DNA of 64,000 bases from an uncultured Treponema sp. GTDB lineage: Bacteria; Spirochaetota; Spirochaetia; Treponematales; Treponemataceae. The DNA is taken from NCBI GenBank assembly GCA_946615905.1, contig CAMOIE010000009.1:48203-112202 (forward strand), in the 5' to 3' direction. The translations under genes were made by a program, and so were the position numbers. The notes under the pieces were generated by a model. That model was not told the origin of the DNA. It worked only from the letters and a program-made list of their open reading frames with translations, and did no database searches. The stretch's first letter is position 1; each line of letters begins with the position of its first letter. This document shows, one piece after another, positions 8,252 through 16,886 of this stretch.

Positions 8252-8677
8252 ATGAAAAAGCTGTATTTGCTTGATACTAATATTGTGTCAGAATTCTCGA
8301 AGGAAAGACCGAATGAAAACGTAAAGTCTTTCTATAATGTTCGGAAAGACTTGTGTGCTATTTCTGCCGTAACATGGCAGGAGCTTACGCGTGGTGTTGA
8401 AAGGATGCCAGATTGCAAAAAGAAGAATTATCTTATGGACTGCATGGATGTTTTTCAAGAGACGCTGGCCATCCTACCTTATGATGAATTTTCCGCCAAA
8501 ATCTGCGGTGAAATGCAGGCTGCCGCAGAAAAAGCTGGACGGCCTCTTCCCTTTTATGACAGCCAGATTGCGGCTACTGCCATGGCGAACGGAATGATTT
8601 TAGTCACCCATAACACGGAAGACTTCTCCTTTGCCACAGAAAAAGCCTTCCTTCGTATGGAGGACTGGTTCAAGTGA
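8252..8677 (+). CDS. PIN-domain (VapC/FitB-like) ribonuclease toxin
   Basis: The 141-residue protein has the PIN acidic constellation: LLDTNIVSEF (Asp near residue 8), SAVTWQELTRG (Glu), PFYDSQIAATA (Asp) and LVTHNTEDF (Asp near the end). All key residues are present, so unlike the PIN gene at 61.4 kb this copy looks active. VapC-type toxins cleave tRNA or rRNA when the antitoxin is lost. It is cotranscribed with the Phd-like antitoxin. The TA pair sits between the ECF operon and cysS and may be a simple insertion in a core neighbourhood. Confidence 0.9.
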   Translation: MKKLYLLDTNIVSEFSKERPNENVKSFYNVRKDLCAISAVTWQELTRGVERMPDCKKKNYLMDCMDVFQETLAILPYDEFSAKICGEMQAAAEKAGRPLPFYDSQIAATAMANGMILVTHNTEDFSFATEKAFLRMEDWFK

Positions 8678-8709
8678 GCGCGATGACCGCCATGCGGACG
8701 GGGAGAAAT

Positions 8710-10257
8710 TTATCCTCTCTTCCAAGTGGGGCCGGTCGGCGTGTCGATTATTGTGATTCCGCGCGCTGAAAGCTCGTCACGAATTTTGTCAGCGGTGGCG
8801 AAATCTTTGTTCTTTTTGGCTTCGGTACGTTTTGCGACCAAAGCGTCGATTTCTTCCGACTCGTGGTCTCCCGCGTGGCCGTCTGCCTGTGAGTTTGCGG
8901 CATTCTGCTTTTCAAGGAGAGCGAAAGCGTTCTCAATCACGGAGAGACTTAGGATTTTGTCCATCTCGAAAATTGCGGCGAGGGCTTCAACTGCCTTGCG
9001 GCCTTTTCCGGCGGATTCCTTTTGCAGGGCGGAGAGGGCAATCGGGGTGGCGAGGTCGTTCTCGAGGCCTTCCTTGAAGCGGTCGAGGTTGTCTGTCACA
9101 GATGGCTTTATTTTGGTCAGGACAGCCGGGAAATTGTCAATTGTCAGCTGCGCGTTTTCTTCCACATTCGCCTTTGCAATCAGTTTTGCGACACGTTCGT
9201 TGAGGGCGGCTCTTCCGTTTTTGGCAGTGTCCATTCCGTTGATTGAGAAAACGAGAGGCTTTCTGTAATGTCCGCCTAGCAGGAAGAACCTGTAGTCAAG
9301 CGGCTCGTAGCCCTTGTCCTTGAGGGAGTAGCCTTTTTCCGGCGGCAGGGGGGTCTGCAATGTGATGAAGTTCCCAGAGGATTTTGACATCTTTCCGCCC
9401 TCAAGAATCAGGAATTCGTTGTGGAGCCAGTATTTGACCCAGGGGCCTTCCTTGCGCTCTTCGTCCGTGAAGCTTCCCTCACTCTGGGCGATTTCGTTTG
9501 TGTGGTGGACTGGAACGTGGTCGATTCCGCCCGTGTGGATGTCGATGTGCTTTCCAAGGTACTTCATGCTCATGGCCGAGCATTCTATGTGCCAGCCCGG
9601 ATAGCCGCGTCCCCATGGAGAGTCCCAGGTCATCGCCTGGTCCTCGAATTTTGACTTTGTGAACCAAAGCACGAAGTCTCCGGGGTTACGCTTGTTCTCG
9701 TCAACGACGACGACCTTTCTCTTTCCCGCGCCGGCGACCAACTTGTCCAAATCGAGGTTTGCCAGCTTTCCGTAGTCGGGGTAAGTCGAGATGTCGTAGT
9801 AGAGGTTTCCGCCCGCCATGTATGTGTGGCCGTTAGCCTCAAGTTTTTTGATAAGCTCTATCATTTCGGGGATGTGGTCTGTCGCCTTGCAAACAACGTC
9901 CGGGTGGCGGATGTTCAGTGCGTCCATGTCCTTGAAAAATGCGTCCGTGTAGAATTTCGCGACTTCCAGAACCGACTGGTGGCGCTCTGCGGCGGACTTT
10001 TTCATCTTGTCCTCGCCCTCGTCGTTGTCGCCGGTCAGATGGCCTACGTCTGTGATGTTCATCACGTGCTTTATGTCGTAGCCTAGGTAGCTTAGAGTTT
10101 TGTCGAGAATGTCAAGGAAAACGTATGCGCGCAGGTTTCCGATGTGGGCGTAGTTGTAAACCGTCGGTCCGCATCCGTAAAATCCAACGTGTCCGGCTGT
10201 GACCGGCTCGAAATCCTGCATCTGGCGGCCCATTGTATTGAAAAGACGTAAAGACAT
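8710..10257 (-). CDS. cysS: Cysteinyl-tRNA synthetase
   Basis: The 515-residue class I synthetase has GCGPTVYNYAHIGNLR (HIGN signature with the first zinc Cys), GWHIECSAMS and HTNEIAQSE (zinc ligands), and EGGKMSKSSGNF (KMSKS loop). A DALR-type helical C-terminus includes a short Ser/Asp/Glu-rich insertion (ANSQADGHAGDHESEE). It charges tRNA-Cys in the cytoplasm. It has a purine-rich ribosome site (AAGAGG) and a promoter whose -35 overlaps that of divergent murB. Confidence 0.97.
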   Translation of the reverse strand: MSLRLFNTMGRQMQDFEPVTAGHVGFYGCGPTVYNYAHIGNLRAYVFLDILDKTLSYLGYDIKHVMNITDVGHLTGDNDEGEDKMKKSAAERHQSVLEVAKFYTDAFFKDMDALNIRHPDVVCKATDHIPEMIELIKKLEANGHTYMAGGNLYYDISTYPDYGKLANLDLDKLVAGAGKRKVVVVDENKRNPGDFVLWFTKSKFEDQAMTWDSPWGRGYPGWHIECSAMSMKYLGKHIDIHTGGIDHVPVHHTNEIAQSEGSFTDEERKEGPWVKYWLHNEFLILEGGKMSKSSGNFITLQTPLPPEKGYSLKDKGYEPLDYRFFLLGGHYRKPLVFSINGMDTAKNGRAALNERVAKLIAKANVEENAQLTIDNFPAVLTKIKPSVTDNLDRFKEGLENDLATPIALSALQKESAGKGRKAVEALAAIFEMDKILSLSVIENAFALLEKQNAANSQADGHAGDHESEEIDALVAKRTEAKKNKDFATADKIRDELSARGITIIDTPTGPTWKRG

Positions 10258-10280
10258 ATAAAAACCTCTTTTTCTTCCAA

Positions 10281-10309
10281 ATAATATAAAATTTTTACCT
10301 TCTCGACAA
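10281..10309 (-). promoter_or_regulatory. cysS promoter, overlapping murB promoter
   Basis: Read on the minus strand: TTGTCG, 17-base spacer, TATTAT. Initiation would give a leader of about 18-20 bases carrying AAGAGG before the cysS ATG. Its -35 shares bases 10304-10308 with the murB -35. Confidence 0.6.
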
Positions 10310-10331
10310 TAATTTCACGGTGGAATATACT
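10303..10331 (+). promoter_or_regulatory. murB promoter, leaderless arrangement
   Basis: TCGACA at 10303-10308, 17-base spacer, TATACT at 10326-10331. Only 8 bases separate the -10 box from the murB ATG at 10340, with no Shine-Dalgarno sequence, so transcription should begin at or next to the start codon. Confidence 0.65.
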
Positions 10332-10339
10332 TAAATGAA

Positions 10340-11383
10340 ATGTATAACTTGCGCCAAATCACAGAAAAATTCAAAGCCGACCGAGCCTACCGAGGCTCCG
10401 TAAAAGTTGACGAAATCATGGCTCCCTACACGACCATGAGAATCGGTGGGGCGGCCCCCTTGTATCTAGAGCCAAAGGACGAGGCCTCCCTGGAGCGTGC
10501 GATAAAAGTTCTCAAAGAGGAAGACGTTCCCTGCACGATTTTCGGCGGCGGCTCCAACGTCATCATATCTGACGAAGGCTTTGACGGCGCGGTGATTTCA
10601 TTGCGGGCGATTTCTTCAATTTCGGCGAGAATCGATAAGTCGGCGGTTAAAGTCCATTCCTCAACACCCCCGTCAGACTTTTTCACTGTCAGCAAAAAGC
10701 CGGTTCCCGTTGTTGTCTCTGTTGCGGCCGGAACTAACTGGGGGAGTGTAATCTCCTTCTGCCGTGAACACGCGATTTTGGGCTTCGAGGCTTTTTCCGG
10801 TCTGCCGGGGTCTGCCGGCGGGGCGATTTTCATGAACGCCTCCTGCTTCGGGCACGCGGCCTGCGACAATCTGCTTTCCGCCCGTATCTACAAAAACGGC
10901 AGGATTATCAACTACCGATATTCTGATGACGGCTGGGGCTACAAAAAATCCCCCTTCCAAAATGACACCGGAATCATTCTCTCAGCTGAATTCTTGTGCT
11001 TCTGCGCCCACAAGGACTTTCTCTCCAAGCCGGAGTATGTTAACACCAGGATCAAGGGCTGGGCCAGGAACATTTTTGCGAACACGGTGGAAAGCCGTCA
11101 GTCAAAGGGGCATTATAAAAGTCCTTCCGCAGGCTCTATCTTCAAGAATAACCCGGATTTCGGGGCATCCACCGGCAAAATCATCGATGAGTGCGGCCTT
11201 AAGGGCTATATTTCCGGCGGGGCGCAGATTGCCCCCTGGCACGGGAATATAATAATCAATAACGGCGGGGCAAAGGCCAGTGACATCAAGGCAATCGTGA
11301 ATCATGTCAAGGCGGTTGTAAAAGAGAAAAAAGGTTTTGACTTGGACTGCGAAATCGTATTTTTAGGTAAGTGGGACTCTTGA
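10340..11383 (+). CDS. murB: UDP-N-acetylenolpyruvoylglucosamine reductase
   Basis: The 347-residue FAD enzyme performs the second committed step of peptidoglycan synthesis, making UDP-MurNAc. Motifs: [32 protein letters not shown] (FAD binding), [30 protein letters not shown] carrying the proton-donor Ser, and a near-terminal LDCEIVFLG with the catalytic Glu. There is a long middle segment (about residues 185-245). Transcribed divergently from cysS. No ribosome-binding site precedes the ATG; see the leaderless finding. Confidence 0.95.
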   Translation: MYNLRQITEKFKADRAYRGSVKVDEIMAPYTTMRIGGAAPLYLEPKDEASLERAIKVLKEEDVPCTIFGGGSNVIISDEGFDGAVISLRAISSISARIDKSAVKVHSSTPPSDFFTVSKKPVPVVVSVAAGTNWGSVISFCREHAILGFEAFSGLPGSAGGAIFMNASCFGHAACDNLLSARIYKNGRIINYRYSDDGWGYKKSPFQNDTGIILSAEFLCFCAHKDFLSKPEYVNTRIKGWARNIFANTVESRQSKGHYKSPSAGSIFKNNPDFGASTGKIIDECGLKGYISGGAQIAPWHGNIIINNGGAKASDIKAIVNHVKAVVKEKKGFDLDCEIVFLGKWDS

Positions 11384-11450
11384 ACAAAATCTGATTTTCT
11401 GTCATATTATCTGCACGTTTTGGAATTTCCGGCGGCAGGAGGTGAATACC

Positions 11451-11663
11451 ATGGCAACAATTTATGTCGACGACAGCGAAAATCTCGAAAAAGCAATTAA
11501 ACGCTTCAAGAGAATGGTCGAAAAAGAAGGCATTATCCGCGAGTACAAAAAGCGCGAATTCTACGAGAAGCCCTCTACAATCCTGAACCGCAAAAATAAA
11601 GCTTTGGCCCGCAAACTTATGAAGAAAAATCGTAAGTCACACGATGGCCGCTCAGCTTACTAA
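11451..11663 (+). CDS. rpsU: 30S ribosomal protein S21
   Basis: The start at 11451 is set by an ideal AGGAGGTGA at 11438-11446; the upstream GTG at 11442 lies inside that site. The 70-residue basic protein ([18 protein letters not shown]..., ending [12 protein letters not shown]) matches S21, which aids initiation on the small subunit. It is a single-gene unit closed by a clean terminator. It is notable that this gene has a perfect Shine-Dalgarno sequence while its neighbours on both sides appear leaderless. Confidence 0.96.
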   Translation: MATIYVDDSENLEKAIKRFKRMVEKEGIIREYKKREFYEKPSTILNRKNKALARKLMKKNRKSHDGRSAY

Positions 11664-11682
11664 TTTTTGACTATTCAGAAAG

Positions 11683-11706
11683 CCTCCGTATACGCGGAGG
11701 TTTTTT
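11683..11706 (+). terminator. rpsU intrinsic terminator
   Basis: CCTCCG-TATACG-CGGAGG-type hairpin followed directly by TTTTTT, 20 bases after the rpsU stop. Confidence 0.85.
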
Positions 11707-11742
11707 GTTTTTTAAATTTATATTATAATATTTTGCGTTTCG

Positions 11743-11771
11743 TTGACGACAGGCAGTTAATAAGGTATTAT
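11743..11771 (+). promoter_or_regulatory. pilZ gene promoter, leaderless arrangement
   Basis: TTGACG at 11743-11748, 17-base spacer, TATTAT at 11766-11771; the ATG follows after only 6 bases (TAAGAT) with no Shine-Dalgarno sequence. Confidence 0.65.
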
Positions 11772-11777
11772 TAAGAT

Positions 11778-12749
11778 ATGGGGATAGCAACAACACAACA
11801 ACTTACGCGTTATTATGATCAGTACCGTGATACCGAAATCGCTTTTACCAAAGATATAATAAAAGCGTTGAGCCTGGATCCCAGGCAGGTCTACATCAAG
11901 TGTGCTGGCGGCCAGTGGCCTTGTATCATCAACTCCACGTCATTTCAGATGGCTCGCATTATCGTTGGTACAAAGGGCGGAGCTTATCAGGCTCTGTCCG
12001 CGAAGGAGCCGCCCGCCGCAAATATCCGCTTCTGCTTCTACGACAGCGACAAGGAAATGATGTCTTTCCTCGTTGCCGGAAGGGTTGAGAAAGTTGCCCC
12101 ATATATGAATTCCGGTGATTTGGCCATCGTGACGATAAAATTCACCACGCGTCCGCCGGATGATTTGATAGAGCTTGTCGGAAAGCTGCTCGACGCAAAC
12201 GCAAATGCGATTCGCCGCCGTGAGGAGCGCATTGTAATCAACGAGGATAGCAAGCGCAAACTCTCAATCGCCAAAGACGAGACTCTTATTGTAATCCAGA
12301 ATGTTCCCCGCCACTGTATTTTGCGTGACGTTTCTTTTTCCGGGGCAAAGATTATCATTCTCGGTCTAATGCAGTTCCTCAAGGACAAGGATGCCGTTCT
12401 TGTGATTAATTTCACAGAGCCGGCGGAAACTGTTCAAATTAAGGGGAAGCTTGTCGGCGTGGAGCCGATTCAGGACCGCAAGGATATTTGTGCCGTCAGC
12501 ATGAAATTTGATGAGAAACTTGTTCCTCTCGCATACAAACTTCATGTTAACGATTATCTGACATCTGTCCGCAAAGTCCAGCTTTCTGTTCAGGATCAGA
12601 TTGCGGCTCAAAAAGCGGCTCAGGCCGAGGCTCTGAAAAAGCAGCAGGAAGCAGATAAGCAGGGTCAGGAGGGACTTCCTTCTGAGATTTCTGAGAATCT
12701 GACTGCTGATGCGAATCCTCCTGCTGAGGAAGCATCCCCGCAGCTTTAA
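11778..12749 (+). CDS. PilZ-domain cyclic-di-GMP receptor
   Basis: The 323-residue protein has an N-terminal beta-rich PilZ-like module (about residues 20-130) and a C-terminal PilZ domain. The latter has the c-di-GMP contacts RRREER at about 150 and, after a strand, LRDVSFSGAKI (D-x-S-x2-G). The last 60 residues are Ala/Gln/Glu-rich and probably coiled or disordered. Treponemes have a PilZ protein of this build linked to motility and chemotaxis; that role is inferred here by family. Three GGDEF proteins in the window could supply the ligand. Confidence 0.85.
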   Translation: MGIATTQQLTRYYDQYRDTEIAFTKDIIKALSLDPRQVYIKCAGGQWPCIINSTSFQMARIIVGTKGGAYQALSAKEPPAANIRFCFYDSDKEMMSFLVAGRVEKVAPYMNSGDLAIVTIKFTTRPPDDLIELVGKLLDANANAIRRREERIVINEDSKRKLSIAKDETLIVIQNVPRHCILRDVSFSGAKIIILGLMQFLKDKDAVLVINFTEPAETVQIKGKLVGVEPIQDRKDICAVSMKFDEKLVPLAYKLHVNDYLTSVRKVQLSVQDQIAAQKAAQAEALKKQQEADKQGQEGLPSEISENLTADANPPAEEASPQL

Positions 12750-12841
12750 GGCAGCATAGTTTTTCACATTTTTACTTTCGTCTATTGCCCTTTGTTTCCG
12801 TAAAAGATACAGCGGGCAAAATCTTTTTTAAAGGAATATCT

Positions 12842-13978
12842 ATGAATCCCTCTAATCCTCTTGACTCGATTTATTATATCACTTTGCCTGAGAATTCTGT
12901 TTTTTCCTCAAAGGCAACCCATATCGACCCGACGATTCCCCTTCCTGTGCAGAAAAAAACTCAGGAAGCAGAGAACCGTTTTGACCCGACAGAAATCACC
13001 GAGGAGCAGCTGCTTGCCGGAATGCTGACTGTTTTGGCTTATGAGCCGAAAAATGAACATATCCAGTATTATCGGTCTCTTTTAAAGGAAGCCCGCCCGA
13101 ATCTCCAAAAGGAGCTTACGGAAGCCGCAATTCTCAAGGCGAAGAACGAGGATTTTGGCCTTGCGGAAGAGATTTTTGATGCCCTCCGTGGTTTTGACCC
13201 GGACGATCAGGCTACGATTTTAAATACAGCCCTTTTTTATGACCAGCGGGCGGATGCGGACAGACGGGCCGGACTCAATGATGAGGCTGACGCTTATGAC
13301 GATATGGCTCTCCGCTACTATAAGGACGCGATGGATGCCGAGGAACCTGCTCCTGACGCATTTTTCAACGCTGGATTCTATTTTTTGAAGAAAAATGACT
13401 ATGCCGAGGCGAAAGGCTGCTTTGAGACCTACCTAGCCTTGACCTGCGACATAAGCGACGAGGAAATGGGTGAAAACGGAATCTACAAAAAGAACCGCGC
13501 CCAGGAGATAATCAACGACATCTCAAACCGCAACATTGACGATGACCATTACAAAAACGCCTACAAGCTGATTTCTTCCGGCCAGGAGGAAAAGGGGCTT
13601 GAGGAGTTGCGCCTATTTTTGGAAAGCCATCCTGATGTTTGGAACGCCTGGTTCATGCTCGGCTGGGGACTGCGCCTGCTGGGCCGTTATGATGACGCGA
13701 AGGCCGCCTTTAATAAGACTCTTTCCTTTGATGACGGGAAAAATGCTGATACTTACAACGAGCTTGCGATTTGTTGCATGGAAAGCGGTGACTTAAAAGA
13801 AGCGAAAAAGAATCTGGAGGCCGCCTTGACCCTCAGCCCTGAGAATACAAAAGTGATTTCAAATCTCGGTGTGGTCGCACAAAAAGAGGGTAAGACTGAA
13901 GAGGCGGAAAAGTACTTTAAGCTTGTCCTAGAGCTTGACCCCAAGGACAAAATCGCCCGCCAGATGGTGGAGGGCTGA
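12842..13978 (+). CDS. Tetratricopeptide-repeat protein
   Basis: ATG at 12842 with AAAGGA 7 bases upstream is preferred to a TTG at 12785. The 378-residue protein lacks a signal peptide. It contains about six TPR-like helix pairs; the clearest are AFFNAGFYFLKKNDYAEAKGCFE, VWNAWFMLGWGLRLLGRYDDAK, and the last three at the C-terminus (TYNELAICCMESGDLKEAKK, VISNLGVVAQKEGKTEEAEK, quoted in part). It is a likely cytoplasmic scaffold for protein contacts. It lies 92 bases behind the PilZ gene on the same strand and could share its transcript. Confidence 0.85.
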   Translation: MNPSNPLDSIYYITLPENSVFSSKATHIDPTIPLPVQKKTQEAENRFDPTEITEEQLLAGMLTVLAYEPKNEHIQYYRSLLKEARPNLQKELTEAAILKAKNEDFGLAEEIFDALRGFDPDDQATILNTALFYDQRADADRRAGLNDEADAYDDMALRYYKDAMDAEEPAPDAFFNAGFYFLKKNDYAEAKGCFETYLALTCDISDEEMGENGIYKKNRAQEIINDISNRNIDDDHYKNAYKLISSGQEEKGLEELRLFLESHPDVWNAWFMLGWGLRLLGRYDDAKAAFNKTLSFDDGKNADTYNELAICCMESGDLKEAKKNLEAALTLSPENTKVISNLGVVAQKEGKTEEAEKYFKLVLELDPKDKIARQMVEG

Positions 13979-13980
13979 TT

Positions 13981-14424
13981 CTAGTCCAGCAAAAGGCTGT
14001 CGCCTTCGGAGATTCCGGCTTTTTTGAACCAGCCTTGCGGAACTTCGAGGGCGTAGCGCACTCTGACCGTTGAGTTCACGTCAGCCAGTGAATATGGAGT
14101 CATGTCCAGAATGTCACGGATTTTTCCCCTGGAATCGATATAGGCGATTGAGAGGGGGTGGGGCGTGTTTTTCATCCAAAAGTGAAGGAACTGGTCGCTC
14201 TCAAAAACAAAGAGCATTCCGGTTCCGTCTGGAATTGATTTTCGCTCCATAAAGCCTTTTGCGCGGGTGTCTGCTTTGTCCGCGATTTCCGCTTTCACTG
14301 TGATTTCCCTGCCATCGGCGGTTTTTATCGTCAAATCTTTTACAGGAAGTTTGCTTTTTGCACAGGCGGGAAAGAAAAGCGAAGCCAAAAAAATCAGGCA
14401 GAGTATAAGTTTTTCGATTTTCAT
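13981..14424 (-). CDS. DUF192 family lipoprotein
   Basis: The 147-residue protein starts with a lipoprotein-type signal (LFFPAC, a spirochaete-style lipobox near residue 20). A DUF192 domain follows with ADTRAKGFMERKSIPDGTGMLF, FWMKNTPHPLSIAYID and VRYALEVPQGWF (partly quoted). The family is widespread and exported, function unknown. It is the last gene of a three-gene leftward unit behind the cyclic-nucleotide protein and ends 2 bases from the converging TPR gene. There is no terminator in between. Confidence 0.85.
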   Translation of the reverse strand: MKIEKLILCLIFLASLFFPACAKSKLPVKDLTIKTADGREITVKAEIADKADTRAKGFMERKSIPDGTGMLFVFESDQFLHFWMKNTPHPLSIAYIDSRGKIRDILDMTPYSLADVNSTVRVRYALEVPQGWFKKAGISEGDSLLLD

Positions 14425-14442
14425 TTTAAATTTCCAGTGGGC

Positions 14443-14985
14443 TTACAGTCCTTCCAAGAATTCGTCACGCAACTGCTCGCTGTAAGTCTTGTTCACGTGG
14501 GATGCTTTTTGCTTGTCTTCAAAGACTTTCGCGTCCATGTACTTTAATGTCAGGGGGCGCTCAAGCGAGAAAATCACAGAGTCGTCTGACCACTGGGATT
14601 TAGCCGGCGAAATGGAGGCGGGATTTCCATATTTTTCACATAGTTTTGAGAATACTGAATAATGGTCGATTCGTTCCGGGTTCAGGCTGATTGAGATTGT
14701 GGCAAGCTTGTCGTCCACAAACTGGAAGGTGCAGCGTCCGAAGAATGAATACGGATTGTTCGCGCCGTCGGTTTCAATCAAAATATCTTTTGTAATCGGT
14801 GTGAGCGAGACATCCCTGTCGCCCCTGTAGCCGAAATTCTGATTTTTTTTGAGGGCTTCTTTTACGGAATCGACATCCATGCCGAGTTTAACAGGACCGT
14901 AACCATCAGGCAGGGCGAAAAGAGACACTGTTGAAAGCGAAAATGCAAGAGAAAGAATAAAGCTTTTAAAAAATCCAATCTTCAT
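14443..14985 (-). CDS. Exported protein of unknown function
   Basis: The 180-residue protein has a signal peptide (KSFILSLAFSLSTVSLFA, cleavage near LFA-LP). I do not recognise the domain. The mature part is a mixed alpha/beta sequence with GPVKLGMDVDSVKEALKK, resembling the repeat-less SmpA/BamE-like or other small periplasmic modules that open with a GM-x-x-x-V motif, but that likeness is weak. Its ATG overlaps the stop of the cyclic-nucleotide gene by one base, so they are coupled. Confidence 0.75.
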   Translation of the reverse strand: MKIGFFKSFILSLAFSLSTVSLFALPDGYGPVKLGMDVDSVKEALKKNQNFGYRGDRDVSLTPITKDILIETDGANNPYSFFGRCTFQFVDDKLATISISLNPERIDHYSVFSKLCEKYGNPASISPAKSQWSDDSVIFSLERPLTLKYMDAKVFEDKQKASHVNKTYSEQLRDEFLEGL

Positions 14986-16178
14986 TACTTTATTATCGGC
15001 TTTTGTTTACGATTAAATGCAGCTTGTTTTAAAAGCTCAAAGGAATCAGGAACTACGATTTTGTTGCCTTCGATGAGCTTGATGTGGGGATCTGTAGTGA
15101 AGCGGTAAAGGTACATGCCCTGCTCCTCTCGGCTGAGTCCGCACATGTGGGCGATGTCCTCAGGAGTTAGGTCTGTCTTGACTGGCACCCTTGCCCCGAT
15201 TCTCTGGTGACTCTTCTCAATCTGAAGAGAGAGCATATCTATCATTCTCGGTACGACTTCCGGAATTTCAGTGTTCATCATCTGACGGTGGAGAACCCAA
15301 AGTCGGTCAGCGAGCATTGTTGTCAGGCTTGCAATCAGCTGGGGTTGCGTCGTTACCATCTGATTGAAGTTCTGCCTGTTTACGACCATAAGTTTGCAGT
15401 CTGAATTGGCGATTGCGGATGCTGACCGGGGCTTGTTTTCGAGCAGGGCCATTTCGCCGAACATGTCGCCTTTTTGCAGGACGGCCAGAGTGACTTCCGT
15501 TCCGTTGACGATTTTTGAGATTTTTACGGAGCCAGTTTTGATTATGAACATCTCCGCACCGGACTGGCATTCTGACATAATCATGTTGCCAGTTGGGTAG
15601 ACGCGAATTAGGTCGGAAGTCGGCTCGAAGTATGCTACATCGGTCTTCTTCTTGAGCCTGATGAACATCTTTTTAGCCTGCTCAAAATTCGGGCTGTGTG
15701 GACAGGCTTTTAAAAACTGGTAATAGGCATAGCAGGCTATGTTGAACTGGCGTTCCTTTGAGTAATACTCCGCCACATGGAAAATATGCTCAGGAGTCTC
15801 CTTTGCGGAATTGTTGACTGTGAGTTTCATCAGCGTTTCGTTGAGGGTTCTCATGCGGCTTGCGAACGTGAAGATGATTTTCATAGCGACCGGTGTGTTC
15901 TGCCGTATAAGCTCCGGGTACTGGTCGCGACGGACTGAAATGCATACTACGTCTGTCAAGGCTTTTGCGGCCTCAATCTGCGGGCGGTTTGACATGCAGG
16001 AAATAACGCCTACAAAGTCTCCTGGACCTAAAACTACAGGTTGAATTCTAGAACTGTTACCGTGGGTTATCTTTACATTTCCTTTTTGGATAATGTAAAA
16101 ACGGTCATTTACGTTGTGACCTTCGATGAGAATATAAGTGCCCTGTTTAAAGTTTACGAATGAAAGCTGTAACGCCAT
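14985..16178 (-). CDS. Double cyclic-nucleotide-binding (Crp/Fnr-like) protein
   Basis: The 397-residue protein has two CAP effector domains. The first (about 1-110) has IIQKGNVKITHG and LGPGDFVGVISCMSNRPQIEA. The second (about 195-300) has MFIIKTGSVKISKIVNG, LQKGDMFGEMALLENKPRSASA, the phosphate-cassette pattern of cNMP binders. A helical stretch lies between them. The C-terminal 90 residues (DLTPEDIAHMCGLSREEQG, then KLIEGNKIVVPD) look like a Crp winged helix with a weak recognition helix. Only the second domain keeps the E...R pair of a canonical binder (GEMALLENKPRSA). It is driven by a consensus promoter. Confidence 0.85.
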   Translation of the reverse strand: MALQLSFVNFKQGTYILIEGHNVNDRFYIIQKGNVKITHGNSSRIQPVVLGPGDFVGVISCMSNRPQIEAAKALTDVVCISVRRDQYPELIRQNTPVAMKIIFTFASRMRTLNETLMKLTVNNSAKETPEHIFHVAEYYSKERQFNIACYAYYQFLKACPHSPNFEQAKKMFIRLKKKTDVAYFEPTSDLIRVYPTGNMIMSECQSGAEMFIIKTGSVKISKIVNGTEVTLAVLQKGDMFGEMALLENKPRSASAIANSDCKLMVVNRQNFNQMVTTQPQLIASLTTMLADRLWVLHRQMMNTEIPEVVPRMIDMLSLQIEKSHQRIGARVPVKTDLTPEDIAHMCGLSREEQGMYLYRFTTDPHIKLIEGNKIVVPDSFELLKQAAFNRKQKPIIK

Positions 16179-16207
16179 GTGTCAGTCCATTTAAATAATC
16201 ATTAAAA

Positions 16208-16236
16208 ATTATAAATCGAGTGTTATCCTTTGTCAA
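16208..16236 (-). promoter_or_regulatory. Consensus sigma-70 promoter for cyclic-nucleotide operon
   Basis: Read on the minus strand: TTGACA, 17-base spacer, TATAAT, all perfect. Initiation near 16201 would give a leader of about 23 bases before the ATG at 16178. Confidence 0.85.
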
Positions 16237-16259
16237 TGAAAGGAGGAATTTGCTCAAGT

Positions 16260-16886
16260 CTAGTGGACGAACCTTTGAGGCGGGGAGACGACCCACAAGG
16301 CTTCAAGCGGAATGTCACCGATGTTTACAAGTGTGTGCGGCGCACTTGCTGAAAATGAGACGGAATCTCCCTCAGAGATGTTGTAAATCGTGTTTTCATA
16401 CTGGAGTTGAGCCTGTCCCTTGATGATGTAGCCGACTTCACGTCCCAAGTGTCCGTATGATCCCCTGTGGGTATGCGCTCCAATCGGAATCATAAGCTTG
16501 TAGGACTCAAGTGAATGCTCTCCGTCCCCCTCGTTTGCCCTTGCAATCTCAGAGTATTCGATGTCGTCCTCCTTGATTGACCTTCTCTCTCCAGAGCGGA
16601 TTATTTCTACAGGTCTCTTTCTGTGGTATTCCTCAAATAGAAATTCCAAATTGATGTCGAGAACATCGGCCAAAGTCAAAAGGGTATCGATTGCCGGGGA
16701 AACCCTGTTGCGCTCGATTTGAGAAACCAAACTTTCACTGACTCCCGCCTTTTGGGCCACGACCTTCAACGTGTAGCCCTTGCGTTCGCGGACTGTGCGG
16801 ATTTTTTCTCCGAAATGGTAGGGAACTTTTTTGTCTTCTTCTAGCTCGCTAGTTATGATTTCATCTTCATTTTGCCCAGATGTCAT
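16260..16886 (-). CDS. XRE-family regulator with C-terminal cupin
   Basis: The 208-residue protein has a helix-turn-helix at about 24-80 (IRTVRERKGYTLKVVAQKAG, VSESLVSQIERNRVSPAI, LTLADVLDINLEFLF in pieces). A cupin at about 125-200 (IPIGAHTHRGSYGHLGREVG, SEGDSVSFSASAPHTLVN) follows. The build is that of small-molecule-sensing repressors such as PuuR/SutR-like proteins. The start has GGAGAAA upstream and lies inside the last codons of the preceding gene (20-base overlap), so translation is coupled to that unknown helical protein. Confidence 0.9.
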   Translation of the reverse strand: MTSGQNEDEIITSELEEDKKVPYHFGEKIRTVRERKGYTLKVVAQKAGVSESLVSQIERNRVSPAIDTLLTLADVLDINLEFLFEEYHRKRPVEIIRSGERRSIKEDDIEYSEIARANEGDGEHSLESYKLMIPIGAHTHRGSYGHLGREVGYIIKGQAQLQYENTIYNISEGDSVSFSASAPHTLVNIGDIPLEALWVVSPPQRFVH

